In this document: one piece after another, positions 17,203-24,895 of the stretch
Layout of the letters: the number at the start of each line of letters is the position of its first letter
How positions within the stretch are numbered: the first letter of the stretch is position 1
Assembly (NCBI GenBank): GCA_016938235.1
Contig: JAFGVA010000006.1
Span: 1-61,832 of the forward strand
Length of the DNA: 61,832 nucleotides
Reading direction: 5' to 3'
Origin: Bacteroidales bacterium
GTDB taxonomy: Bacteria; Bacteroidota; Bacteroidia; Bacteroidales; UBA10428
Translations under genes and position numbers: made by a program
Notes under the pieces: generated by a model
Databases searched by the model: none
What the model saw: only the letters and a program-made list of their open reading frames with translations
Told to the model about the DNA's origin: nothing

Positions 17203-17607
17203 ATGAACTACTGGCTGGTAAAAACGGAACCTGAAACTTTTTCCTGGGACGATTTAGTAAAAAAAGGAGAAGATATCTGGGACGGAGTAAGAAACTACCA
17301 GGCACGCAACAACCTCAGAAAAATGAAGAAAGGTGATGGGTTGTTGTTTTATCACAGTGGTAAAAATCCGGGTATTGTAGGTCTCGCTGAGGTTTCACGT
17401 GAAAACTATCCAGATCCTACGGCAAACGGTGGTGATTGGTCTGTAGTTGATATAAAACCAGTTCGAAGACTGGAAAGAACGATAACATTAAAAGAAATAA
17501 AGGAAAATCCTTTGCTACAGGATATGGTTCTGGTAAAAAGCTCCAGGCTTTCGGTACAGCCGGTTACAAAAGCTGAATACGAAAATATTCTAAAACTTTT
17601 TCTTTGA
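17203..17607 (+). CDS. EVE domain protein
   Basis: A 134-residue EVE (PUA-like) protein. The opening MNYWLVKTEPETFSWDDL and IWDGVRNYQARNNLRKMKKG, with LLFYHSGKNPGIVGLAEV after it, are diagnostic. EVE domains bind modified bases in DNA or RNA, and close relatives include human THYN1. No modification or restriction gene is adjacent, so a housekeeping RNA or DNA role is as likely as defence. It is followed by a degenerate 17-mer repeat and converges with the exonuclease III gene. Confidence 0.9.
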   Translation: MNYWLVKTEPETFSWDDLVKKGEDIWDGVRNYQARNNLRKMKKGDGLLFYHSGKNPGIVGLAEVSRENYPDPTANGGDWSVVDIKPVRRLERTITLKEIKENPLLQDMVLVKSSRLSVQPVTKAEYENILKLFL

Positions 17608-17654
17608 AACCAGGATTTCAATTTGTGGCTTAAGGAATCTGGAGTACTGTCAAT

Positions 17655-17686
17655 AATTATCAATTATACATTATTTATTATAAATT
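17655..17686. repeat. AATTATACATTAT-type intergenic repeat
   Basis: AATTATCAATTATACATT followed by ATTTATTATAAATT. The same words, in both orientations, occur at 38491-38565. Its right end supplies the stop codon of the exonuclease III gene. Confidence 0.55.
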
Positions 17687-18448
17687 CAACAATACTTCAA
17701 CCGGACAATGGTCGCTATGATGCACATCGGCAAGCATTGCGGCACCGGTTAAGTATGGTTTCAGTTCTTCAGTAACAATATGGTAATCAATTCTCCAGCC
17801 CAGGTTTTTCTCCCTGGAGTTGGCCCGGTAACTCCACCACGAATACTGGTTGGTTTCCTTGTTAAATTCACGGAAGCTGTCGACGAGTCCTGTTGCAAGA
17901 GTTTTATCGAACCATTCGCGCTCTTCAGGTAAAAAACCTGAGGAGTCTTTATGCCGCTCAGGGTGGTTAATGTCTATGGGTTTATGACAAATATTGTAAT
18001 CACCCGAGATTATAAGTTTGGGCCGTTTCTTTCTTAACTTATTTATATAATTAGTAAAAGCGGCAAGAAATTCCATTTTAAAATCCTGGCGTATATCGCC
18101 GGTTGTTCCACTGGGAATATAGGCGCTTATCACAGTATATTCCTCAAAATCAGCACGAAGAATTCTGCCCTCCGTATCAAATTTATCAATACCAATTCCG
18201 GTATTTACGAATGCAGGTACTTTTTTCGAAAATAGTGCAACGCCGCTGTAACCTTTTTTTTCAGCCGAATTTAAATACACATTATAACCCAGATGTTCAA
18301 ACAGCAATTTGTCGATTTGTTCGGGTTGAGCCTTGGTTTCCTGTATGCATAAAATATCGGGCGATTCTTTCTGTAGCCATAATGCAAAGCCTTTGTTCAA
18401 AGCTGCCCTGATACCGTTTACGTTGTATGAAAGTATGCGTGTTGCCAT
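17678..18448 (-). CDS. xth: exodeoxyribonuclease III / AP endonuclease
   Basis: A 256-residue endonuclease/exonuclease/phosphatase-fold enzyme that cuts DNA at abasic sites and degrades 3' ends in base-excision repair. Motifs are LSYNVNGIRAALNKG, CIQETKAQ with the metal-binding Glu, SGDYNICH, GWRIDYH and the terminal HSDHCPV with the catalytic Asp-His. Length is typical. It is monocistronic; a degenerate GTCAT repeat region with a good palindrome (18595) lies in front of it. Confidence 0.95.
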   Translation of the reverse strand: MATRILSYNVNGIRAALNKGFALWLQKESPDILCIQETKAQPEQIDKLLFEHLGYNVYLNSAEKKGYSGVALFSKKVPAFVNTGIGIDKFDTEGRILRADFEEYTVISAYIPSGTTGDIRQDFKMEFLAAFTNYINKLRKKRPKLIISGDYNICHKPIDINHPERHKDSSGFLPEEREWFDKTLATGLVDSFREFNKETNQYSWWSYRANSREKNLGWRIDYHIVTEELKPYLTGAAMLADVHHSDHCPVEVLLNL

Positions 18449-18594
18449 GAAAATCTGTTTTTTGTAAAAGTAATAAAAAAGAGGGTTTATTCTCAGCTAT
18501 GTCCAGCAACACCGTCATCTCAGAATTTTCGAAGTAAAGCTGTGAAAATAGCAGAGATCTCATGCGTTTGCGTACTACTTTGCCACATTAAACC

Positions 18595-18620
18595 GTCATT
18601 CCGCACTTGATGCGGAATCC
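18595..18620. repeat. GTCATTCCGC palindrome (REP-like)
   Basis: ATTCCGCA, loop CTTGA, TGCGGAAT, preceded by CCGTC. It belongs to the same CGTCAT-starting class as 13787 and 38932, but with a different stem and loop. A decayed GTCATCTC copy precedes it at about 18513-18560. Confidence 0.7.
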
Positions 18621-18713
18621 CCAACCTTTGCAAAACGATTAAGCATATCCAGAGGCAGGAAATTCAGGCATACCATTGAATGTGGTTTGGTGAAAAGCAA
18701 ATTTACCAACTAG

Positions 18714-19379
18714 TTAGGCAAAATTATAGTCCACATTACGACGAATTAGCCAAATACCAAAAATTATTTGCCAAAGAATCATAGGAAGATATAGATTGTA
18801 GCTTAACATTTCATACTTTGTATCAACCCAGACTAAAGGTAAACTGATTAATGCCAGTAAACCTGCAAAAATGCCAAACCACCCAATTGGTTTTGATAGT
18901 TTAAGAATTGATAAATTGTACAATATAGTTCCAATGATTATAAAAAAAGACCCAATCGTAACACCCCATTTGGCAGTTAAAAGCATACTAAAAGCAGATG
19001 TTTTTAGTGTTTCAACATTAAATGGGGATGAATTGACATATTCTTTGGCAACCCAGGTTAATGCAAAATTTCCCATATTATGTATGGCAAGTATAATTCC
19101 TCCAATAATAAGCCATAAAGAAGCAATTAACGCAATTGTTTTTTTCTTAAACAATATTGAAAGTAATAAGGATGCGGTTATCAAAAGAATGCTTGAAGTT
19201 GTATCGAAAATGAGTTCGGTAATATGTGCTGTTGAATTAAGGTTGATTTTTATTAAACTTTCATTGATATCACTAGTAAATAGTGTTATATTAAATTTTA
19301 TTGAAATTATTAATGCAATAAATATAAAAATTACATACCCAATCAAAAGTAAACCAGACAATTTGTTCAAATTTTTCAT
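18714..19379 (-). CDS. DUF4386-like multi-pass membrane protein
   Basis: A 221-residue integral membrane protein with six hydrophobic helices (starting LLLIGYVIFIFIALII). The pattern of helices, with an Asn-Met-Gly-Asn segment (AIHNMGNFALTW) and a late PLVWVDTKYEMLSYN, resembles DUF4386 proteins, whose function is unknown. It is divergent from an AraC regulator that shares its 116-base upstream region and is probably its regulator. Codon use is strongly AT-biased. The last residues, NFA, lie in the boundary motif. Confidence 0.6.
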   Translation of the reverse strand: MKNLNKLSGLLLIGYVIFIFIALIISIKFNITLFTSDINESLIKINLNSTAHITELIFDTTSSILLITASLLLSILFKKKTIALIASLWLIIGGIILAIHNMGNFALTWVAKEYVNSSPFNVETLKTSAFSMLLTAKWGVTIGSFFIIIGTILYNLSILKLSKPIGWFGIFAGLLALISLPLVWVDTKYEMLSYNLYLPMILWQIIFGIWLIRRNVDYNFA

Positions 19380-19495
19380 GTCAAATTATTATTTAATAGC
19401 TTTACAACGTTTTTACTTTGTCAAAAGTAGATACAGCAAAAGCATTATTGATTGACAGATTGTTTTAAAAAATTGACACTTTTCATCATTTTCAA

Positions 19496-20482
19496 ATGAC
19501 AGTATCTTCAATTTTGGTAAATAGTTTAATTCATGAAATCTCAAAATATGAAATTTCGTATGAATCCATAATTGAAAACTATAAAATAGACTCTCAAAAA
19601 CTCGCGAATCCTGACGAAAGAATACAACTGGATAAGTATAGAAAAATTGAAGCAGATGCTTGTGAATTGACTAAAAATCCATATTTCTTTCTTGATTATG
19701 GAAAATCTTGCTTTCAACTATCCCCTTTAATAAAATATTTAATAGCAACTGAAAACGATTATTATGGAATGTTAAGCCAGTTTATAAGATATTCAAAATT
19801 GCTAAATGAATCTTTTGTTTTTGATTTGACCGACTTTGGTAATACTTCAATACTGAAATTCTCTGAAAAGATTGTGAATGGCAATCACCAAAATACTGTT
19901 GAAATGATAATGGTTAATATTTATGAAGGCTTCAAAAATTCATGGGCAGATTTCGAAGCTGATAAAGTCAGTTTTTCATATCCAAAACCTTCATATAATA
20001 AATTTTACACGAAATATTTTAATTGCAGCATAGCATTTTCTTCCCAAAGCAATTCAATAAGTTTTAAAAAATCTTATTTAAGCCGTCCTATTGAGGCTGA
20101 ACACAGTTATTTAAAACCTCTGATTATAGAGCAGGCTGATAAATTACTTTCAGAATTAAATGGGAATAATGTGACAAAAAAGGTTCAGGATTTAATAATT
20201 AAGAATATTTCTACAGGAAAAGTAAATGCGAATTTTATAGCTGACAGATTAAATATTACTGTTCCAACATTATATAGACATTTAAAAAAGGAAGGGACAA
20301 TATTTCATAAGATTTTAAAACAATGTCAAATCGAATTGGCTCGTAAATATATATTAACAGATAACCTTCCAATTATAGAGGTTGCATTTTTGTTAGGATT
20401 TTCAGAGTCAAGTTCATTTATAAGAGCATTTAAAAAATGGACCGATTTAACACCAAAAGAATATAAAAATAACTTCGCCTAA
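19496..20482 (+). CDS. AraC family transcriptional regulator
   Basis: A 328-residue regulator with an N-terminal ligand-binding region of the arabinose-binding/OruR type (about 1-210) and a C-terminal AraC double helix-turn-helix (about 235-325). The DNA-binding signature is clear: VNANFIADRLNITVPTLYRH, then IIEVAFLLGFSESSSFIRAF and DLTPKEYK. The ligand is unknown. Divergence from the membrane protein at 19379 suggests it controls that gene and itself. Very AT-rich codons and boundary motifs indicate horizontal acquisition of the pair. Confidence 0.88.
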   Translation: MTVSSILVNSLIHEISKYEISYESIIENYKIDSQKLANPDERIQLDKYRKIEADACELTKNPYFFLDYGKSCFQLSPLIKYLIATENDYYGMLSQFIRYSKLLNESFVFDLTDFGNTSILKFSEKIVNGNHQNTVEMIMVNIYEGFKNSWADFEADKVSFSYPKPSYNKFYTKYFNCSIAFSSQSNSISFKKSYLSRPIEAEHSYLKPLIIEQADKLLSELNGNNVTKKVQDLIIKNISTGKVNANFIADRLNITVPTLYRHLKKEGTIFHKILKQCQIELARKYILTDNLPIIEVAFLLGFSESSSFIRAFKKWTDLTPKEYKNNFA

Positions 20483-20685
20483 CCACGCTAATAAAACAAT
20501 GCGGTAGCATTGGGTTATCTAGCAGTTCAGCTTGCATCAAGGTTTTTAGGAGGGCTACAGACGCAGCTCCACAATCCGCTTCGTTTCATATGTGCGACCG
20601 TTGGTTGACAAATCTCTCCGATTCGTTGATTTTATTTGGTCTGACAATAAACCTCAACCAATTTTGAATCGAAAAAACATTTTGT
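20483..20685. other. noncoding tail after the AraC gene, GC-richer and structured
   Basis: This region begins with the GCCTAAC motif at the AraC stop. It contains the small hairpin AATGC-GGTA-GCATT (20498-20511) and a GC-richer stretch with GGAGGGCTACAGACGCAGC. It contrasts sharply with the AT-rich island before it. It looks like the downstream recombination tail of a gene cassette rather than a gene. No protein-like frame is seen. Confidence 0.35.
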
Positions 20686-21231
20686 ATGGTTCGTAAAACA
20701 AAAGAATTTCCTTTCAATAGTGAGGCGAAAAAATATTTACCAAACACCCATTATTTAGATTGTTTTGAGGGGATATTACCCGAAAACACAGAGTACAATC
20801 ATGAAGAATTTGTTGCTTGTTTTTTTTACAAATGGCCGGCATGGATTCGTTTTCTCTTTACACTGAGAGGAGCTTTGGCTAAAATTTTAAACCTGGAACA
20901 CGATAATAGCCAGATAGTTTCTTCCAGTGAATTACCTGAGCTTGAGCTTAGCGAAGGTTCGATGCTCAGCATTTTTTCAGTATGCATGAAAACTGAGAAT
21001 GAATTGATTTTTAGAGTCGATGATGAACATCTTTCAGCAGTTCTCTCATTTTATCTTGAACATAGTAATACAAACAAACTTATTGTTTCTACACAGGTAG
21101 AATTTAATAATTTCAAAGGGCGGTTTTACTTCTGGCTCATTAAGCCATTTCATAAACTTATTGTTAAATCTCAGCTAAAAACAGGATTACGATATTTTAA
21201 AACAAAACTGACACACTATGAGACTGTATAA
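20686..21231 (+). CDS. DUF2867 family protein
   Basis: A 181-residue soluble protein of the DUF2867 type: HYLDCFEGILPE near the start, FYKWPAWIRFLFTLRGAL in the middle, and FYFWLIKPFHKLIVKSQL at the end. The family is uncharacterised and is often found near membrane or DoxX-like genes. It is the first gene of a compact run and overlaps the next gene by 14 bases, so translation is likely coupled. Function unknown; a lipid- or membrane-associated role would fit the aromatic, basic C-terminus, but that is speculation. Confidence 0.7.
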   Translation: MVRKTKEFPFNSEAKKYLPNTHYLDCFEGILPENTEYNHEEFVACFFYKWPAWIRFLFTLRGALAKILNLEHDNSQIVSSSELPELELSEGSMLSIFSVCMKTENELIFRVDDEHLSAVLSFYLEHSNTNKLIVSTQVEFNNFKGRFYFWLIKPFHKLIVKSQLKTGLRYFKTKLTHYETV

Positions 21232-21607
21232 AATTATCTGTTATTCAACAGCCATTCTTTTTTCCTTTCTTATGATTCAGCTAATGGCAATTCCGGAAAA
21301 ATTTGCAGCCGATTTAGGGCTGATTCCAGGAACAGGTGTATCTGTGGTACTGCGCCGAGCAGCCATATTCATGGCAGGAATTGTAGTATTGACTATTGGA
21401 ATACGGAACCTGCCCCCATCCAGATCACGGCAATCTGTATGTATTTCACTGGCAGTTACATTTCTGGGCTTGTCGACTATGGGCAGTATAGAGTTTTTCA
21501 GGGGAACTGTAAATTCCTCCATATTGCTTTCCATATTTATTGAGCTAAGCCTTGCAATGGCTTACCTAATAGTTTTTATCAGAAGCAGAAAATTTGTAAA
21601 TCTCTAA
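21218..21607 (+). CDS. small four-helix membrane protein (operon gene 2)
   Basis: A 129-residue protein with four hydrophobic helices at about 5-25, 44-63, 74-93 and 101-122. A short charged loop, RNLPPSRSRQS, joins helices 2 and 3. The layout resembles DUF4345-type small membrane proteins, but I am not sure of the family. It overlaps the DUF2867 gene by 14 bases and is followed 12 bases later by another small membrane protein. Function unknown. Confidence 0.65.
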   Translation: MRLYKIICYSTAILFSFLMIQLMAIPEKFAADLGLIPGTGVSVVLRRAAIFMAGIVVLTIGIRNLPPSRSRQSVCISLAVTFLGLSTMGSIEFFRGTVNSSILLSIFIELSLAMAYLIVFIRSRKFVNL

Positions 21608-21619
21608 ACCAAATTCAAT

Positions 21620-22015
21620 ATGAAAACATCAGTTATTTTGCTGCAGATAGCCGGAATTTTATGTGTCCCGTTTATAGTATTTCATGCCTTGTTTGCAAAA
21701 TTTTTTAACTGGAACCAGGCGCTGGAATGTTTATCGGTATCAGACAGGGCAATTCTGTTTACCTACCATTATATAAGTATATTAATTTTGTTTTTTATGT
21801 TTATTGTATGCTTGTTTCAGGCTAAAGTAGTACTCGCAAGCAAAATAAAATATAATATTCTGGGATTTTTCGCCTTGTTTTTCCTGATACGTATTCTAAC
21901 CGAATTTACTCTATTTGGTGTTAATTCAGGTACTCCTGTTATTATAGCGATGTGCGCAATACCTGCCTTTTGTTTTGTTTATCCGCTTTTTGTAAAACCA
22001 ACCAATGAAGTTTAA
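21620..22015 (+). CDS. small four-helix membrane protein (operon gene 3)
   Basis: A 131-residue protein with about four hydrophobic helices (for example ILCVPFIVFHALFAKFF and YISILILFFMFIVCLFQ). It has few charges outside the loops. A conserved-looking FNWNQALECLSVSDR lies in the first loop. I do not recognise the family. It sits 12 bases after gene 2 and 17 before gene 4 of the same operon, so it is likely co-expressed with them and with the downstream two-component pair. Confidence 0.6.
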   Translation: MKTSVILLQIAGILCVPFIVFHALFAKFFNWNQALECLSVSDRAILFTYHYISILILFFMFIVCLFQAKVVLASKIKYNILGFFALFFLIRILTEFTLFGVNSGTPVIIAMCAIPAFCFVYPLFVKPTNEV

Positions 22016-22032
22016 TCTAAAATTCAAACAAC

Positions 22033-22398
22033 ATGTATAAACTCTTAAAAATTAATGCAATAGCTATAGTTGTACTTGGATGTATCCATCTTGCAGCAAC
22101 ACCCTTTATTATGAAAGGGGTAAATCCCGAAATGAGGTCCGTTTTTCTGTCCATGTTCACAATTGCCGGAATGGGTACTTTCTTGCCCGGAGTAGCTATT
22201 TTAAATCAGTTACAAAACTTAAAAGCCGGGAATAAACAATCGCGCAACTTGATAGTTTTTTGTATCGTGTACTTTCTTATTCTTGCACTTATAGCGGTTT
22301 CAACCATGTATACCAATCCTTTTGCATATATAGCTTTACTCTTAGGATTAATTCTTTTAATACCTTTACCTACATTATTAAAGCATCAAAATAAATAA
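22033..22398 (+). CDS. small four-helix membrane protein (operon gene 4)
   Basis: A 121-residue protein with four hydrophobic helices. The first includes an internal HLAATPF after a Cys (VVLGCIHLAATPF), and helix 2 continues MGTFLPGVAILNQL. The size and helix count parallel the two preceding proteins, though sequence similarity is not obvious by eye. Family not recognised. It ends 7 bases before the LytS-like kinase gene. These three small proteins might form a membrane complex sensed or regulated by that kinase. Confidence 0.6.
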   Translation: MYKLLKINAIAIVVLGCIHLAATPFIMKGVNPEMRSVFLSMFTIAGMGTFLPGVAILNQLQNLKAGNKQSRNLIVFCIVYFLILALIAVSTMYTNPFAYIALLLGLILLIPLPTLLKHQNK

Positions 22399-22405
22399 AC
22401 ATTTA

Positions 22406-23410
22406 ATGAAGCTATCGCTCAGGCTTTTCATTCATTCTATATACTGGTCTGTTTTCCTGATGTTTACCATAATGTCGGGCATAACACCAAAGTCGGGTGT
22501 TTGGCCTTCTTTAGATGCTATAACACCGCATATTTTGGTGAATTGGATTTGGGCAGCTGTTATTTTTTACCTGTTCTATTTTTATTTCATCCGGTTTTTT
22601 GAGAAAAGGTTGTTGGTTCGTTACTTAATATTTTCAGTTGTTTCAAGTGTAGTGATAACATTTGTTTTCCTGCCTGTACACAAGTATCTCTTTCAGGAAT
22701 TTCAGATATTTAATTACAGAATGTTTTTACCTCCTATATTCGGTACATTTATTATTGGGCAAACCGGTTGCCTTGTTCGTGGATTTGAGAACTGGTTTAC
22801 CAACGTTCCTTTAAAAAACGAATTGGAAAACCGAAACTTACGTAATGAACTCGAGCTGCTGAAATCTCAGGTGAATCCGCATTTTTTATTCAATACGCTC
22901 AACAATATTGATTCGTTAATACTTAGTTCGCCCGATAAAGCATCAGATTCACTGATAACACTTTCCGAGATGTTAAGGTATATGATTTATGAGACTAAAA
23001 CAGAAGTAGTTCCATTAGAGAATGAGATTAATTATATACGCAGCTATATTAAACTTCAGAATTTACGTTATCGAAGTTCTGAATATGTAGAGTATCATTT
23101 TCCTGAAGTTTGTGAGGATATATCAATTGCTCCCTTGTTGTTGATACCTGTGATTGAAAATGCCTATAAACACTCGAGAGAACTTAATAAAAAACCTGTT
23201 ATATTTATTAAGTTGAATTGTTTGCAGAACAAATTATTTTTTACCTGTGAAAACACATACAACAGCCATTCTGAAATACAGAAATCAGGAGGTATCGGGT
23301 TAGAAAACTTTACCCGTCGTCTGCAATTAATCTATCCGCAAAAACACATGCTGAATATTGAAAGAGAAAATGGTATTTTTAAACTTGAACTTGAAATTGT
23401 GCTTTCATGA
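22406..23410 (+). CDS. LytS-like sensor histidine kinase (His_kinase family)
   Basis: A 334-residue kinase with four transmembrane helices in the first 130 residues and a His_kinase domain (PF06580 type). The phosphoacceptor is His159 in SQVNPHFLFNTLNNIDSL, and the ATP-binding part includes LLLIPVIENAYKHS and GGIGLENFTRRLQLIYP. The kinase overlaps its response regulator by 4 bases, the standard arrangement for LytS/LytTR pairs. The lack of a large extracytoplasmic domain suggests it senses something in or at the membrane, which fits the three membrane proteins encoded upstream. Confidence 0.92.
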   Translation: MKLSLRLFIHSIYWSVFLMFTIMSGITPKSGVWPSLDAITPHILVNWIWAAVIFYLFYFYFIRFFEKRLLVRYLIFSVVSSVVITFVFLPVHKYLFQEFQIFNYRMFLPPIFGTFIIGQTGCLVRGFENWFTNVPLKNELENRNLRNELELLKSQVNPHFLFNTLNNIDSLILSSPDKASDSLITLSEMLRYMIYETKTEVVPLENEINYIRSYIKLQNLRYRSSEYVEYHFPEVCEDISIAPLLLIPVIENAYKHSRELNKKPVIFIKLNCLQNKLFFTCENTYNSHSEIQKSGGIGLENFTRRLQLIYPQKHMLNIERENGIFKLELEIVLS

Positions 23411-24102
23411 TTATTTCATGTGTAATTATTGAGGATGAACCTTTAGCTACAGAAAAGCTTGAAGATTTTGTTGGAAAAGTACCTTTCTTAAGCTTGCTTG
23501 GAAGCTTTGATAAACCAGTTGAAGGGTTAAATTTTTTAAAAGAAAACCAAATTGATCTTATTTTTCTTGATATACAGATGGAGCAACTTACCGGTATTCA
23601 GCTTCTGGAAACCATGAATCAAAAACCATACATTATTATAACCTCTGCTTATTCAGAATATGCCCTAAAAGGTTACGAACTACAGGTTTTTGATTATTTG
23701 CTTAAGCCATATTCTTTCGATAGGTTTTTAACGGCAGTAAACCGGATTTACGATGATATGCTCGACAGACAAAAAACGGCTAATTCCTCCCCAAATATTT
23801 TCATTAAAACGGAATACCGCAGAGAAAACATTGTGGTAAAAGATATTCTTTTTGTCGAAGGCATGCGCGAATACCTACAAATAAACCTGGAAGACAGAAA
23901 AATTATGACCAAAATGAGTTTTAAAGCTTTACTTGAACTTCTGACCGAAAAAGATTTTATAATGGTTCATAAATCATGGCTGGTTAATGTACCAAAAATT
24001 GAATCTATAGAACGTAATCGTATAAAAATTGCCGGGAAACTCATACCCATTGGTGAAAGTTTTAAAGAGGCTTTTTGGAAACGGATTGATAATAATAAAT
24101 AA
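23407..24102 (+). CDS. LytTR-type response regulator
   Basis: A 231-residue regulator with a receiver domain (about 1-120; Asp55 in LIFLDIQM, Lys in LKPYSFDRF) and a C-terminal LytTR DNA-binding domain (about 140-231; ILFVEGMREYLQINL and MVHKSWLVNVPKIESI). It is the partner of the kinase that overlaps it by 4 bases. LytTR proteins bind paired direct repeats near their targets; I found no convincing pair upstream of 20686. It is the last gene of the six-gene run. Confidence 0.93.
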   Translation: MIISCVIIEDEPLATEKLEDFVGKVPFLSLLGSFDKPVEGLNFLKENQIDLIFLDIQMEQLTGIQLLETMNQKPYIIITSAYSEYALKGYELQVFDYLLKPYSFDRFLTAVNRIYDDMLDRQKTANSSPNIFIKTEYRRENIVVKDILFVEGMREYLQINLEDRKIMTKMSFKALLELLTEKDFIMVHKSWLVNVPKIESIERNRIKIAGKLIPIGESFKEAFWKRIDNNK

Positions 24103-24156
24103 TAACCCTGTCTGTCCCATGGGTCTGCGACTTCTGTCTTTAATACAAAAAGTTAG

Positions 24157-24276
24157 TCATCCATACCAACATTCATCGTTATTTTCGGGCGTGGTAAAAG
24201 AACCGGGAATTTCCTCACAGAATTTTCTTAATCGGAATGCAAGGGTAGGAGATTCCGGATATTTTCTCTGCGATGC
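24157..24276 (-). pseudogene. possible 40-codon gene remnant
   Basis: A minus-strand frame without a start codon reads like real protein (PESPTLAFRLRKFCEE, then FTTPENNDECWYG) and ends at TGA. In-frame stops lie upstream. It looks like a broken gene fragment between the regulator and the lipoprotein genes. Family not recognised. Confidence 0.2.
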
Positions 24277-24299
24277 TTATTAACGTGCGTTTGGAAAAG

Positions 24300-24857
24300 T
24301 TAAACATCCATTTCGTAATCAACACTGAAATTTATTTTTATTAAAGCATCATCATTCTTAATCATTGGTGTAATATATCCGAGTCCATCAAATCCATTAG
24401 CATAAAAATGCTCATTATCAATTCTTATTAATCCGGTATACTCACCGTTTGGTATTTCAAACTCATAGAATCCTAAGTTATTTGTCTTTATTATTGCCAC
24501 AGGTATTTGCTTTATACTATTAACAAGCCAAAGGGGGGAAGCTCTATCTGGTCGCGCATTTTGAATACTATCAAGTCTCAGCTTATTAAAAATATATAAA
24601 TCCATTTGCACAGTATCAATAGTTCCAGGATATTCCGTACCTGGCATAAAATCACCCTTGTACTCAATAATAAATCCGTAAAAACCATGCTGAATACCAG
24701 GGGTTATTATATTATCCTCAACAATAATAGTATCTGTTTTAATTAAAACCTCTGTTACATTAGGAATACTATCATTGGGATTTTCAATAATTGGAGAATT
24801 GTTCTCATTGCATGAAATCAGTCCCAATAAAAAAAATAATAAAAACCATTTTCTCAT
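24300..24857 (-). CDS. putative lipoprotein
   Basis: A 185-residue secreted protein with a lipoprotein signal peptide (LLFFLLGLISCNENN, Cys about 16). The mature part is beta-rich, and its C-terminal half (LGFYEFEIPNGEYTGLIRID) resembles a transthyretin-like or carboxypeptidase-regulatory fold. Function unknown. It reads in the same direction as, and 38 bases after, the glycogen phosphorylase gene, but a functional link is doubtful. Confidence 0.65.
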   Translation of the reverse strand: MRKWFLLFFLLGLISCNENNSPIIENPNDSIPNVTEVLIKTDTIIVEDNIITPGIQHGFYGFIIEYKGDFMPGTEYPGTIDTVQMDLYIFNKLRLDSIQNARPDRASPLWLVNSIKQIPVAIIKTNNLGFYEFEIPNGEYTGLIRIDNEHFYANGFDGLGYITPMIKNDDALIKINFSVDYEMDV

Positions 24858-24895
24858 ATTTTATCTGTTTGGTTGTTCATTTTATTATCAGCTTG

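Larger units (their letters stand above)
18713..20483. other. AT-rich two-gene island bounded by inverted GCCTAAC motifs
   Basis: GTTAGGC at 18713-18719 and GCCTAAC at 20477-20483 are exact inverted copies, extended to AAYTTYGCCTAAC when each is read from inside. Each contains the stop codon of the outermost gene, so both proteins end in NFA. GCCTAAC/GTTAGGC matches the integron attC core consensus (RYYYAAC/GTTRRRY), although no integrase is present. The enclosed DNA is much poorer in GC than its surroundings (for example 10 of 60 bases at 19261-19320). I infer an acquired cassette-like segment. Confidence 0.5.

Noticed and set aside
17203-17607. EVE protein as part of a defence island
   Set aside because: No restriction, modification or other defence gene lies next to it; its neighbours are housekeeping genes.
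24029-24283. 84-codon frame overlapping the LytTR gene end
   Set aside because: It shadows the regulator for 70 bases and then runs through intergenic DNA; no domain or plausible start.
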